A stretch of 43,331 nt of DNA from Bacteroidales bacterium (GTDB taxonomy: Bacteria; Bacteroidota; Bacteroidia; Bacteroidales; P3): the NCBI GenBank assembly GCA_017618625.1, contig JAFZTV010000097.1, positions 1-43,331 of the forward strand, in the 5' to 3' direction. The notes under the pieces are model-generated. The model was not told the DNA's origin and made no database searches. It saw nothing but the letters and a program-made list of their open reading frames with translations. The first letter of the stretch is position 1; every line of letters begins with the position of its first letter. A program made the position numbers and the translations under genes. Positions 17,261 through 26,215 of this stretch are shown here, in pieces.

Positions 17261-17596
17261 TTAAATGACACAGTTATTGCTGGTACTTTTTCGTAGTTTT
17301 TCTATTTCACCACGCAAAGAAGGAATTACATCTTCTAATACAGGACCGAATCCCGAACCTTTATATTTTTCAGCTTCATTTAAAAACTCATCAGCTTCAT
17401 CAAGTTTATTCTTCTTGTCATCATCGTCGTACTCATTGTTCATGACATCTGTTACATTTCTGCTGGCTTTTGCATAATTTTCTAAACAATTGTCATCAGA
17501 TTTCCTCTTTCCGCTTAAAACTTCCTTCAAAAAGTCAAGAAATTTCCCGCAGATTTCGCTAATGGATTCTGTTGCGTTTTTGAGTTTGTTTTCCAT
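17261..17596 (-). CDS. Hypothetical 111-residue protein
   Basis: Not recognised. The product is soluble and highly charged, with no signal peptide or membrane segment. It has an amphipathic N-terminus (MENKLKNATESISEICGKFL), a middle acidic run (NEYDDDDKKNKLDEADEF) and a helical C-terminus (EIEKLRKSTSNN). It ends 12 bases before the adhesin start and is probably cotranscribed with it from the promoter at 17899-17929, after a long leader. Base composition is AT-rich like the 5' part of the adhesin gene. A small helical partner protein is one possibility, but no function can be assigned. Confidence 0.65.
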   Translation of the reverse strand: MENKLKNATESISEICGKFLDFLKEVLSGKRKSDDNCLENYAKASRNVTDVMNNEYDDDDKKNKLDEADEFLNEAEKYKGSGFGPVLEDVIPSLRGEIEKLRKSTSNNCVI

Positions 17597-17615
17597 ATTT
17601 TACATTTTTTTGCCA

Positions 17616-17690
17616 CTATGAGTTCTCAGTTTGTGGCATAACAAAGAAAGCATAGAACTCGCGTTGTTTAGTTCTACGCTCTTTAGGCAT
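17616..17690 (-). CDS. Mini-ORF C, 24 residues
   Basis: ATG at 17690, stop at 17616-17618. The peptide starts MPKERRTKQREFY and ends PQTENS, with a strongly basic N-terminal half. It is the third of three consecutive mini-ORFs that all begin ATGCC. An ORF this short can occur by chance, so coding is uncertain. Confidence 0.35.
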   Translation of the reverse strand: MPKERRTKQREFYAFFVMPQTENS

Positions 17691-17716
17691 CGCCAAACGC
17701 CCTATCCAAATAGAAA

Positions 17717-17794
17717 CTATTTCGACCGTGTCCTATGCTTACCGATATGCATTATGGTAGATTTACCGCGCATATACGAGAAGCAAGCAGGCAT
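17717..17794 (-). CDS. Mini-ORF B, 25 residues
   Basis: ATG at 17794, stop at 17717-17719. The peptide starts MPACFSYMRGKS and ends KHRTRSK; it is basic. It overlaps the ATATGC/GCATAT stem-loop. It lies in a different frame from mini-ORFs A and C, 26 bases before mini-ORF C. Confidence 0.35.
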   Translation of the reverse strand: MPACFSYMRGKSTIMHIGKHRTRSK

Positions 17795-17813
17795 CAGTAC
17801 TACAGTCCTTGGA

Positions 17814-17876
17814 TTAAAATTTGGCGAACTTTAAAGAGCGGACCAATACAAATGCTTTCATCGCATTTTTCGGCAT
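17814..17876 (-). CDS. Mini-ORF A, 20 residues
   Basis: ATG at 17876, stop at 17814-17816; peptide MPKNAMKAFVLVRSLKFAKF, basic and amphipathic. It starts about 16 nt past the predicted transcription start, as a leader peptide would. Confidence 0.35.
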   Translation of the reverse strand: MPKNAMKAFVLVRSLKFAKF

Positions 17877-17896
17877 ATACTCTCGCCGATATCGGT

Positions 17897-17970
17897 TGCA
17901 AAAATACTAAAAATTTGGAAACAAGCAAAATCGGCGGTTTTTAATCGCCGATGGTAAGAAAAGCTTATTT
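17897..17970 (-). promoter_or_regulatory. 74-bp promoter element, copy 1 (adhesin operon)
   Basis: On the minus strand TTTG (17929-17926), 19 bases, then TATTTTTG (17906-17899). Immediately upstream is an inverted repeat ATCGGCG...CGCCGAT. The whole 74 bp is about 88% identical, without gaps, to 18865-18938 upstream of the KilA-N gene. The inverted repeat could be an operator. Confidence 0.8.
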
Positions 17971-18013
17971 GAAAATGAGTTTGTGGACAGGTAACAGTTA
18001 TCTGTTACGCCTT

Positions 18014-18832
18014 TTATTTCAGCAACGTTCTGTTTTCCACCTCTTCAAGGACTGTCATTTGCTGGATGGCAATCTTATTGAGTTTGTACAGTCGTTCATG
18101 TTGTGGTATGCCTTCGTTGATGAATACGGCGTTGAGGTTTTCCATATTGGAAAGGCAGATAAGCTGATTGATGGTGGCGTAGTCGCGCATGTTGCCTTTC
18201 TTGCCTGGGTTGGCATCGCGCCACTCCTTGGCGGTGATACCAAACAGAGCCACATTTAGCACGTCGGCCTCCTCGGCATATATGAGCGAGCTGTGGTAGG
18301 CATCCACCTCGTCTGGCACAAGATTTGAACGTACGGCATCGGTATGTATATGGTAGTTGATTTTAGACAATTCCCTCTTGGCTGACCAACCAATAGACTT
18401 TTGCTCCTCTTCTTTCAATCGCTGGAACTCCTTGATCAGGTATAGTTCAAACTCCACCGACACCCAGCTTGCAAACTTGAAAGCAATATCCCGTTGTGCG
18501 TATGTGCCACCGGATCGGCCATTCTTGGTGATTAACCCTATGGCATTGGTAAGTTCAATCCAGCGAGAGGGATTCAGTGTAAAAGCATTGCTGCCTGCTT
18601 GCATCAAAAGGGGGTCGAATTCGACCCCTTTAAAGTTGGGATTATTGAGCATCTCCCACATGCCGAGATACTCGATTGTATTCTTCAGTCGCATCCAATT
18701 CTTCACCACATCCTTGGGTTCCAATGGGTTTTTCTGCCTAGCGATATCCGTGATACAGATATAATCAGCACCCCCGACCTTCATTGTACGGATGGTAGTG
18801 TCTTTGACGTTTATCTCTTGTACCTTTGCCAT
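18014..18832 (-). CDS. KilA-N domain protein
   Basis: 272 residues. The first ~145 match the KilA-N DNA-binding domain of phage and bacterial proteins: DYICITDIAR, then WMRLKNTIEYLG, a variable insert, SRWIELTNAIGL and GGTYAQRDIAFKFASW. The C-terminal half (KRELSKINYHIHTDAVRSNL...EWRDANPGKKGNMRDYA) is the helical extension typical of stand-alone Bacteroidota members. Such genes are widespread, often in accessory regions, without a proven role. The gene is bracketed by two copies of a 74-bp promoter element, its own being 18865-18938, so it may bind those sites. ATG 18832 is 35 bases past the -7 box. Confidence 0.85.
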   Translation of the reverse strand: MAKVQEINVKDTTIRTMKVGGADYICITDIARQKNPLEPKDVVKNWMRLKNTIEYLGMWEMLNNPNFKGVEFDPLLMQAGSNAFTLNPSRWIELTNAIGLITKNGRSGGTYAQRDIAFKFASWVSVEFELYLIKEFQRLKEEEQKSIGWSAKRELSKINYHIHTDAVRSNLVPDEVDAYHSSLIYAEEADVLNVALFGITAKEWRDANPGKKGNMRDYATINQLICLSNMENLNAVFINEGIPQHERLYKLNKIAIQQMTVLEEVENRTLLK

Positions 18833-18864
18833 GATTATAGGTTTCTTCTTTTTAGCTTAATGAC

Positions 18865-18938
18865 TGCAAAGATACTAAAAATTGGGGAACAAGCTGGATC
18901 GGCGGTTTTTACTTGCCGATGGTAAGAAAAGCTTATTT
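18865..18938 (-). promoter_or_regulatory. 74-bp promoter element, copy 2 (KilA-N gene)
   Basis: Contains TATCTTTG on the minus strand (18874-18867) and the weaker inverted repeat ATCGGC...GCCGAT at the same offset as in 17897-17970. Confidence 0.75.
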
Positions 18939-18949
18939 TTCGTTTTCGT

Positions 18950-19097
18950 CCCTGATTTGTCTTGGGTTTGTCCCAGGGGTGTGGTTTTGGGCTCTTAGTC
19001 GGGACCTACTTTTCTCTTAGTTGGCTCTTAGATTTCTCTTACCTGGGACCTACTTTTCTCCTATGTGAGTCCTACATTTGTCTTAGCATAGTCTTAG
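18950..19097. repeat. 11-bp-period degenerate array (about 13 units)
   Basis: The core C(C/T)TA(G/C) recurs at 18994, 19005, 19016, 19027, 19038, 19049, 19060, 19071, 19082 and 19093, exactly 11 bp apart each time. Weaker units continue the register upstream at 18950, 18961 and 18972. Typical units are CTTAGTCGGGA and CCTACTTTTCT. Confidence 0.88.
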
Positions 19098-19341
19098 TTT
19101 TTTAGCAGTTGTTATGCACTTTTGTCTAGGGTAGAGAGCACCTAGAGAGCAGGTAGAGAGCACATGGGGCTTAGACGGGCGGTATGGGGTGTCGGTGTGG
19201 GATTGTTTTGTCGGGGTTGTGTATGACTGTTGGCCAATAACACATTCGCACGATAACGCATTGATGCAATCAAAACGCGTTAGTATTCGCGTTCTAACCA
19301 ACGCATCAAAAACAGGTCAGCCACCGTGTAGTAGGATTGAC

Positions 19342-19369
19342 TTAACAAAATGTTATTAACAAAATGTTA
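19342..19369. repeat. Tandem 14-bp palindromic repeat
   Basis: TTAACAAAATGTTA occurs twice head to tail without a gap. Each is itself an imperfect palindrome (TAACA/TGTTA). It lies about 85 bases past the end of the uvrA-like gene. It could be a tandem operator or a fold at the transcript end. Confidence 0.6.
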
Positions 19370-19452
19370 AGTGGAAACCGTGGGCCTTTATAGGCAGGTG
19401 TAACCTTACCCATCTATCAGCTATCTTTCCACCACTGCGACAGCGGTAGTCG

Positions 19453-21711
19453 TTACAAGAACTTCCTGGTCACCGAGCCGTCGCTGGCGAGTATTCCTTT
19501 CGGTTCTCCGGCGTAGAGCAGTCGCCCTCCCGACTCACCGCCTCCAGGCCCTAATTCTATCAGGTAGTCGGCGTTCTTCATCACGTCGAGGCTGTGCTCG
19601 ATAAGTATCAGCGTGTTGCCTCGCTCGGTCATCTCGTTGAAGAGGGCGAGCAGTCGCTGTATGTCGTCGAGATGCAGGCCGTCGGTGGGTTCGTCGATGA
19701 TATAAAGTTCTCCCTTATGGTAGAGGTTGTCGGCAAGTTTGATGCGTTGCAGCTCGCCGCCTGAGAGCGTGGTCATCGACTGGTTCAGATGCAGGTAGCC
19801 AAGTCCGACTTTCGACAATGCATCTAGCTGCGGCTGGAACGGCTGCCCTTCGAAAAACTCCCTTGCCTCGTCTATGCTCATATCCATCACCTCGGCGATA
19901 GTCATCCCGCGATATTTGTGGCTCAATGCCTCGTCGTTATAGCGCGTTCCGTGGCATACTTCGCACTCGGTCTCGATGGATTCCATAAAGGCCATATCCG
20001 ACACGATTATTCCCTTGCCGTTACACGCCGGGCAGGCTCCAGCGCTGTTGAACGAGAAGAGCTGCATGGACTTGCCGCTGGCTTTGGCGAAGAGTTTTCG
20101 TATGGTGTCGGAGATGTTGAGGTAGGTGGCGGGAGTGGAGCGTAGGTTGATGCCGATGTTGTGTTGGCCGATGAAGATGATGTTATCTTCCTGCCCGCCG
20201 GCTGTAGCCCGCTGACTGCTAATAAAATAATCCATCAGTGAGCTCTTGCCCGAACCAGCCACACCTGCAATAACCGTCATCACTCCCTTAGGAATCTGCA
20301 GCGTGAGGTCTTTGAGGTTGTGCAGCTTCGCGTTGTGTATCTCGTACCATCCCTGCGACTTACGCACCTGCGGCTTGAACTGTGTTTGATGCCGCAGCAT
20401 GCGGCCGGTCGTGGTGTCCGACTTCAGCAGGCCGTCATAATCGCCTTCGTAGGTTATCGTTCCTCCGTGGTTTCCAGCACCGGGTCCCATATCTACTATG
20501 TGGTCGGCCATCGATATTATCTCGCGGTGGTGCTCCACTATCAGCACTGTGTTGCCGTGGTCGCGCAGGTGCAGCAGCGAGCGTTTCAGCCGCGCTATGT
20601 CCTGTGGATGCAGCCCCACGCTGGGCTCGTCGAGGACGTAGGCCATGTCGGTCAGCGGAGAGTTGATATATCGTGCTATCTTTATTCGCTGTGCTTCGCC
20701 GCCCGAGAGGGTGCTGGTACTGCGTCCGAGCGAGAGGTATCCGAGTCCGATATCGACCAACGCCTGAAGCCGCTTGGACAGCTCGCGTTTGATATCTACT
20801 GCCAGCGGATGTTCGATGCTCTGCACGTATGCGAGGGTGTCGTCGATGGACATGTCCATCACATCGACCAGGCTTTTGCCGTCAATCTTGCAGCTCCTCA
20901 CCCTTTCGTTGAGGCGGGTGCCGCCACAGTCGGGACAGGTACCCATGGTGAGCATGGGGTTGAGCACGGAGGCATGAAGAAGACCCTCTTCCGAGTTGAT
21001 GATGCTGCGGTACATGCGGGGGATAAGCCCTTCGTATTTGGCGCTTTTGGGCCAGTTGGCAGGAGGGTTTTTGAGTTTGATTTGGGGCGAGTTGAGAAAG
21101 AGGTCGAGCTCTTCGGGCGTGTAGTCCTTGATTTTCTTGTCGAGGTCGAAGAGGCCGCTGTGTGCGTAACGTATCCAGCGCCATCCGCCTTTGCCGAAAG
21201 CGATATAGTGGATGGTGTCTTCGTCGTTGAGCGACTTGTCGAAATCGACCAGCTTGTGGATGTCCAGCTCGCGTATTTCGCCCAGGCCCGCGCAGCGCGG
21301 ACAGCTGCCGCTGGGGTGGTTGAACGAGAAGGTGTCGCTATAGCCGATGAATGGCTCGCCCACGCGCGAGAAGAGCAACCGCAACAGCGCATAGATGTCG
21401 GTATAGGTCGCAACCGTCGAGCGGCTGTTGCTGGTGGGTTTCTTCTGGTCTATGACGATGGTGACGGGCATGTGCTCGATACGTTCCACCTTCGGACGTC
21501 CGTATTTGGGCAGGTATTGCTGCACAAAACTGGGGAAGGTTTCGTTCAGCTCCCTGCGGCTTTCGGCTGCTATGGTGTCGAGGCAGAGTGAGCTCTTGCC
21601 CGACCCAGAGATGCCCGTGAAGACCGTGATTTTATGCTTCGGTATGCGCAGCGACACTTCCTTGAGGTTGTTCTCGCTGGAACGGATGATATTGATATAC
21701 TCTTCAGTCAT
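19453..21711 (-). CDS. Short UvrA-like ABC ATPase (UvrA paralogue)
   Basis: 752 residues with two ABC ATPase halves: Walker A GISGSGKSS near 35 and GVAGSGKSS near 480, signatures LSGGEAQR and LSGGELQR, Walker B VLDEPSVGL and IIDEPTDGL. Zinc-finger pairs CPRC, CPDC, CPAC and CEVC are present. At ~750 rather than ~940 residues it lacks the UvrB-binding region and resembles UvrA2-type paralogues that have been linked to drug tolerance rather than core excision repair; that role is inferred. The gene is divergent from the fucosidase, with -7 boxes only 23 bases apart. Confidence 0.88.
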   Translation of the reverse strand: MTEEYINIIRSSENNLKEVSLRIPKHKITVFTGISGSGKSSLCLDTIAAESRRELNETFPSFVQQYLPKYGRPKVERIEHMPVTIVIDQKKPTSNSRSTVATYTDIYALLRLLFSRVGEPFIGYSDTFSFNHPSGSCPRCAGLGEIRELDIHKLVDFDKSLNDEDTIHYIAFGKGGWRWIRYAHSGLFDLDKKIKDYTPEELDLFLNSPQIKLKNPPANWPKSAKYEGLIPRMYRSIINSEEGLLHASVLNPMLTMGTCPDCGGTRLNERVRSCKIDGKSLVDVMDMSIDDTLAYVQSIEHPLAVDIKRELSKRLQALVDIGLGYLSLGRSTSTLSGGEAQRIKIARYINSPLTDMAYVLDEPSVGLHPQDIARLKRSLLHLRDHGNTVLIVEHHREIISMADHIVDMGPGAGNHGGTITYEGDYDGLLKSDTTTGRMLRHQTQFKPQVRKSQGWYEIHNAKLHNLKDLTLQIPKGVMTVIAGVAGSGKSSLMDYFISSQRATAGGQEDNIIFIGQHNIGINLRSTPATYLNISDTIRKLFAKASGKSMQLFSFNSAGACPACNGKGIIVSDMAFMESIETECEVCHGTRYNDEALSHKYRGMTIAEVMDMSIDEAREFFEGQPFQPQLDALSKVGLGYLHLNQSMTTLSGGELQRIKLADNLYHKGELYIIDEPTDGLHLDDIQRLLALFNEMTERGNTLILIEHSLDVMKNADYLIELGPGGGESGGRLLYAGEPKGILASDGSVTRKFL

Positions 21712-21762
21712 AACTGATACACTCTTAAGACATTACGCTTATGCTGTTTTTCGTAAACCGTG

Positions 21763-21770
21763 CAAAGTTA
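21763..21770 (-). promoter_or_regulatory. -7 box of the uvrA-like gene
   Basis: CAAAGTTA reads TAACTTTG on the minus strand; start expected near 21756, leader about 45 nt. Confidence 0.6.
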
Positions 21771-21793
21771 CGCAACTTATACAATAAAATGGC

Positions 21794-21801
21794 TATCTTT
21801 G
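21794..21801 (+). promoter_or_regulatory. -7 box of the fucosidase gene
   Basis: TATCTTTG; start expected near 21808, giving a leader of only ~14 nt to ATG 21822. This box overlaps an upstream in-frame ATG, which rules that ATG out. Confidence 0.65.
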
Positions 21802-21821
21802 CACTCCGATTTCTTCTCGCA

Positions 21822-23621
21822 ATGAAACGTCTGCTGCTCATTTCCCTCCTCTGCCTCTTGCCGCTCTGTGCGGGGGCTCAGTCGTGGGAGTCGCTCAACC
21901 AGAGGGGCTATCCGCAGTGGTTCTCCGACGCCAAGCTGGGCATCTTTGTCCACTGGGGACTCTATTCGGTGCCGGCTTACGCATCGCCTGAAGGGTATGC
22001 CGAGTGGTTCTACCGCGGACTTATGGTGGGCGACACCGCCCGCAGAGGCGTCATGAGTCAATATGCCGACACGTCGTTGCCGGTATTGGAGCAGTATCGC
22101 GAACTGACGAAATATTGGAAGGCGGAGAGGTGGAACCCCGACGAGTGGGCCGCTCTCTTCAAGGATGCGGGCGCACGCTATGTGGTGCTGGTCACCAAAC
22201 ACCATGACGGCTACTGTCTTTGGGACAGCCCCCAGCAGCCACAGTGGAACAGCGTGACATCGGGCCCTCGACGTAACATCGTGGAGGAACTCACCTCCGC
22301 CGTACGCAAGCAGGGTATGCGTATGGGTTTCTATTATTCGCTGCCCGAATGGACCAACCCGCGCCATATCTGGATGCAAGACCCCGACTCGCTCATCGGC
22401 GACTATGTCGATAACTACATGGTGCCGCAGTTCAAGGAGCTGGTCTCCCGCTACAGCCCGTCGCTCATCTTCGTCGACGGCGACTGGCAGAACTCTGCCG
22501 AGCAGTTCCGTTCGTCCGAGTTGATAGACTGGTACTACCGCACCGTGGGCGATTCGGCCATAGTCAACAACCGTTGGGGCGGCGGCACTCAACACGGATT
22601 CAAGACTCCTGAATACAGCTCAGCCATATTAGACACCCTGACTCCTTGGGCGGAATGTCGTGGCATAGGTCGTAGTTTCGGATATAACCGCAACGAGTCG
22701 CCGGAGAACTACCTCGGCGACGGCGAGCTGATACGCCACTTCTGCGAGCTGGTGGCGCACGGCGGCGGACTTACCCTGAACGTGGGCCCTATGGCCGACG
22801 GCACCATACCCGAACTGCAGCGGCAGCGTCTCCTCACTCTCGGCCACTGGCTAAAGGTCAACGGCGAAGCCATATATGGCTGCCGGCCTTGGCGGACAGT
22901 ATGTATCACAGAGCATCGCACGGCCGAATTGCCATCGGTGGATGGTATCGACTTTGACTGGGTACGTAACGCTCCGCTCGCAGAGATGCCGGTGGACAAT
23001 TTCGACCTCCATTGGCAAGGCTCTGTATCTGCACCCGAGGAAGGCGATTATATCTTCCGTATCGAGGCAAACGACGAGGCGACAGTCAGTTATAGCCGTT
23101 CTAATTCTACTGATGCCATTGTCGCTGGTGTCGGAATGTCCGACTTGGAAAGGCGTAAAATGAACGATACTCTTCTGTGTTACAACCACGGCTGGGCCGA
23201 GAATGGCGATGCTGAGCATACTCTACATCTGAGAAAAAACGAAGACCATCTTTTCTTTGTTGACTACCATGAGCGAGACCTTGAGGCTGCGGTGAACTTC
23301 TCTTGGAGCCGTGACGGTGGCAAGTCGTTTGAACCTGTTCCCGCCCAATGGCGCGGCACTGCCGCTTGGCAACGCACCATCCGTTGTTTCACCACCAAAG
23401 ACGACCATCTCTATATTATCGAATTCGACCGCCCTGGTCAAACTCTCGTATTACCCGATATGCCTCGATTGAAGAAAGGAACCAAGGTGACCCTACTCGG
23501 CACAAAGGGTGACCTGAAATGGAAACAGAAAAAAGACGGCACCCTCTCCATCGACCTTTCCTCCCTCAACCCCGACGAGTTCAACGCCCTCGACCATGCT
23601 TGGGTGCTGAAGATAAAATGA
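21822..23621 (+). CDS. Secreted GH29 alpha-L-fucosidase
   Basis: Retaining exo-glycosidase that removes alpha-L-fucose from host or dietary glycans. The 599 residues start with a signal peptide (MKRLLLISLLCLLPLCAGA, cut before Q). The GH29 barrel shows GIFVHWGLYS (40-49), VTKHHDGYCLWDS (124-136), MRMGFYYSLPEW, and SLIFVDGDW whose Asp219 is the likely nucleophile. GGLTLNVGPMADG closes the barrel. After about residue 385 a PA14-like beta region (EGDYIFRIEANDEATV) and a small C-terminal sandwich follow. No SusCD or other CAZyme gene is adjacent, so it is not in an obvious polysaccharide locus. Confidence 0.93.
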   Translation: MKRLLLISLLCLLPLCAGAQSWESLNQRGYPQWFSDAKLGIFVHWGLYSVPAYASPEGYAEWFYRGLMVGDTARRGVMSQYADTSLPVLEQYRELTKYWKAERWNPDEWAALFKDAGARYVVLVTKHHDGYCLWDSPQQPQWNSVTSGPRRNIVEELTSAVRKQGMRMGFYYSLPEWTNPRHIWMQDPDSLIGDYVDNYMVPQFKELVSRYSPSLIFVDGDWQNSAEQFRSSELIDWYYRTVGDSAIVNNRWGGGTQHGFKTPEYSSAILDTLTPWAECRGIGRSFGYNRNESPENYLGDGELIRHFCELVAHGGGLTLNVGPMADGTIPELQRQRLLTLGHWLKVNGEAIYGCRPWRTVCITEHRTAELPSVDGIDFDWVRNAPLAEMPVDNFDLHWQGSVSAPEEGDYIFRIEANDEATVSYSRSNSTDAIVAGVGMSDLERRKMNDTLLCYNHGWAENGDAEHTLHLRKNEDHLFFVDYHERDLEAAVNFSWSRDGGKSFEPVPAQWRGTAAWQRTIRCFTTKDDHLYIIEFDRPGQTLVLPDMPRLKKGTKVTLLGTKGDLKWKQKKDGTLSIDLSSLNPDEFNALDHAWVLKIK

Positions 23622-23624
23622 AAA

Positions 23625-23656
23625 ACTCCCGCACCTTTCGATGCGGGAGTCCTTGT
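23625..23656. terminator. Bidirectional terminator, fucosidase and purM
   Basis: ACTCCCGCA (23625-23633) pairs with TGCGGGAGT (23642-23650). The minus-strand transcript ends in TTTTT and the plus-strand one in CCTTGTTT, so it can end both convergent genes. Confidence 0.85.
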
Positions 23657-23673
23657 TTCTAATATCTCGTCTA

Positions 23674-24843
<1,170 letters not shown>

Positions 24844-24871
24844 CGTTATGCTGTTTGTCCAAATAATCGTG

Positions 24872-24879
24872 CAAAGATA
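24872..24879 (-). promoter_or_regulatory. -7 box of purM
   Basis: CAAAGATA reads TATCTTTG on the minus strand, 29 bases upstream of the purM ATG. No clear -33 TTTG is seen. Confidence 0.6.
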
Positions 24880-24916
24880 CTAAAAACTTTTATCTCATCC
24901 TGTGCCGCGGCTATAT

Positions 24917-26215
24917 TCAGAAACCGGGCTTGCCCAGTAGTCTGAACATATTGGTCTTGTACGCCTCCACTCCCGGCTGGTTGAACGGGTTCACCCCGAG
25001 CGTGTATCCGCTCACCGCGCACGCATACTCAAACATGTATATCATCTCGCCCAGCACCTCCTCGTCAATCCGTTCTATCTCCATCCCTATCACAGGCACA
25101 TTGCCGTCATAGTGTGCCTCGCGGGTCCATTTCAGCGCGTTGTTGTTCACGTACGTCAGCGTCCGTTCGGCTATGTAGTTCAATCCGTCTATGTTCTCGG
25201 CGTCCGTCGGCACCGTATATTCTCTTGTTGACGCTTTAACCTCCATCATGGTCTCGAATATCATCCTCTCGCCCTCCTGCACATACTGTCCCAGCGAGTG
25301 AAGGTCTGTCGTGAAACTCAGGCTGTAAGGCAGTATTCCCTTCCCCTCCTTGCCTTCGCTCTCGCCGTACAGTTGTTTCCACCATTCGCTGAAATACCGC
25401 AGGCCGTATTTGAACGAAGTCAGTATCTCCACCTTGTATCCCTTGCGGTACAGCACGTTGCGTATCGCCGCATACATCAGCGCCGTGCACTCTTCCAGGC
25501 TCCTGCTTCCGGCACACTCTTTCTGCATTCTCCGCGCACCCTTGAGCATCTTTCTGATGTCATATCCCGCCGCCGCAATCGGAAGCAGTCCCACTGGCGT
25601 CAGCACCGAGAACCGTCCGCCCACATTGTCCGGTATCACAAACTGCGGCAGCCCTTCGGCTCCTGCTATCGAGTGCAGCGCTCCTTTCTTCTCGTCCGTC
25701 ACCACCGCAATCCTACGTTTTGCCTCCTCTTTCCCGTATTTCTTCTCAAGATGCTGCCTGATAAGTCTGAACGCTATGGCCGGCTCCGTCGTCGTTCCCG
25801 ATTTCGAGATAACCACCACCGAATACTCCTCCTTGTCCAGCCTCTTCATCAGCTGTGCATAGTAGTCCGGGTCCATTGTGTGTCCCGCATACACTATCTT
25901 CGCTCCATTCTCCTTGCGGTCGTTTGCCGCCAGAGCTTCCACCACTGCACGTGTGCCCAGATACGAGCCACCGATGCCTATCACCACCACCGTCTCTGAC
26001 ATCCCGGCCAGCCGTGCAGCCTCTTTCTCCACCCGTTCCACAAATGCCTCGTCCGTTCTCGTCGGCAAATCCACCCATCCCAGAAAGTCGTTTCCTGCTC
26101 CCTTGCCGCTCATCATCAGCTCTTTCGCCGCAGCTATCTCGCCGCGTATGCCATCGATGTCTTCCTTGCCGACAAACTTCGACAACGTCTCCAAACTAAG
26201 TTTTATGTTGCTCAT
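24917..26215 (-). CDS. pgi: Glucose-6-phosphate isomerase, short bacterial form
   Basis: Glycolytic interconversion of glucose-6-P and fructose-6-P. The 432 residues are of the ~450-residue Firmicutes/Bacteroidota type. Motifs: VIGIGGSYLGTRA near 78, VVISKSGTTTEPA (sugar-phosphate site), NVGGRFSVLTPVG, and the catalytic QYVQEGER region. The C-terminus has NPFNQPGVEAYK. Transcription comes from the repeat-rich spacer to its right, where no standard promoter box was found close to the ATG. Confidence 0.95.
   Translation of the reverse strand: MSNIKLSLETLSKFVGKEDIDGIRGEIAAAKELMMSGKGAGNDFLGWVDLPTRTDEAFVERVEKEAARLAGMSETVVVIGIGGSYLGTRAVVEALAANDRKENGAKIVYAGHTMDPDYYAQLMKRLDKEEYSVVVISKSGTTTEPAIAFRLIRQHLEKKYGKEEAKRRIAVVTDEKKGALHSIAGAEGLPQFVIPDNVGGRFSVLTPVGLLPIAAAGYDIRKMLKGARRMQKECAGSRSLEECTALMYAAIRNVLYRKGYKVEILTSFKYGLRYFSEWWKQLYGESEGKEGKGILPYSLSFTTDLHSLGQYVQEGERMIFETMMEVKASTREYTVPTDAENIDGLNYIAERTLTYVNNNALKWTREAHYDGNVPVIGMEIERIDEEVLGEMIYMFEYACAVSGYTLGVNPFNQPGVEAYKTNMFRLLGKPGF

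Larger units (their letters stand above)
17597..17892 (-). ncRNA. Candidate structured leader of the 111-aa/adhesin operon
   Basis: About 296 nt separate the expected transcription start (~17892) from the ATG at 17596. Several hairpins can form: AAATGC/GCATTT (17850-17868), ATATGC/GCATAT enclosing GGTA/TACC (17745-17775), AAATAG/CTATTT (17708-17722), TAGAAC/GTTCTA (17653-17676) and GCCAC/GTGGC (17612-17637). A palindrome CCGATATCGG spans the 5' end. Three mini-ORFs fill most of the leader. It may be an attenuator, a small-protein operon, or an RNA with incidental ORFs. No Rfam family is assigned. Confidence 0.5.
18939..19452. other. Gene-free spacer with phased repeats and palindromes
   Basis: No convincing gene. 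Contents in order: an 11-bp-period array (18950-19097), three TAGAGAG units at 11 bp (19132-19160) running into G-runs in the same register (19166, 19177, 19188, 19199), palindromes TTGGCCAA (19230) and TTGATGCAATCAA (19261), AACGCGTT (19274), and a perfect 14-bp tandem repeat (19342-19369). Confidence 0.75.

Noticed and set aside
17597..17892. Leader considered as a retron or DGR template RNA
   Set aside because: No reverse transcriptase gene lies in the window and no template/variable repeat pair was seen.
18950..19160. 11-bp arrays considered as CRISPR
   Set aside because: The units are far too short, contiguous and degenerate, and no cas gene is present.
19083..19301. A 72-codon minus-strand frame (ILTRFDCINALSCEC region)
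   Set aside because: It spans the repeat array and palindromes; no promoter or homology could be shown, so it is treated as spacer, though a search of this peptide would be worthwhile.
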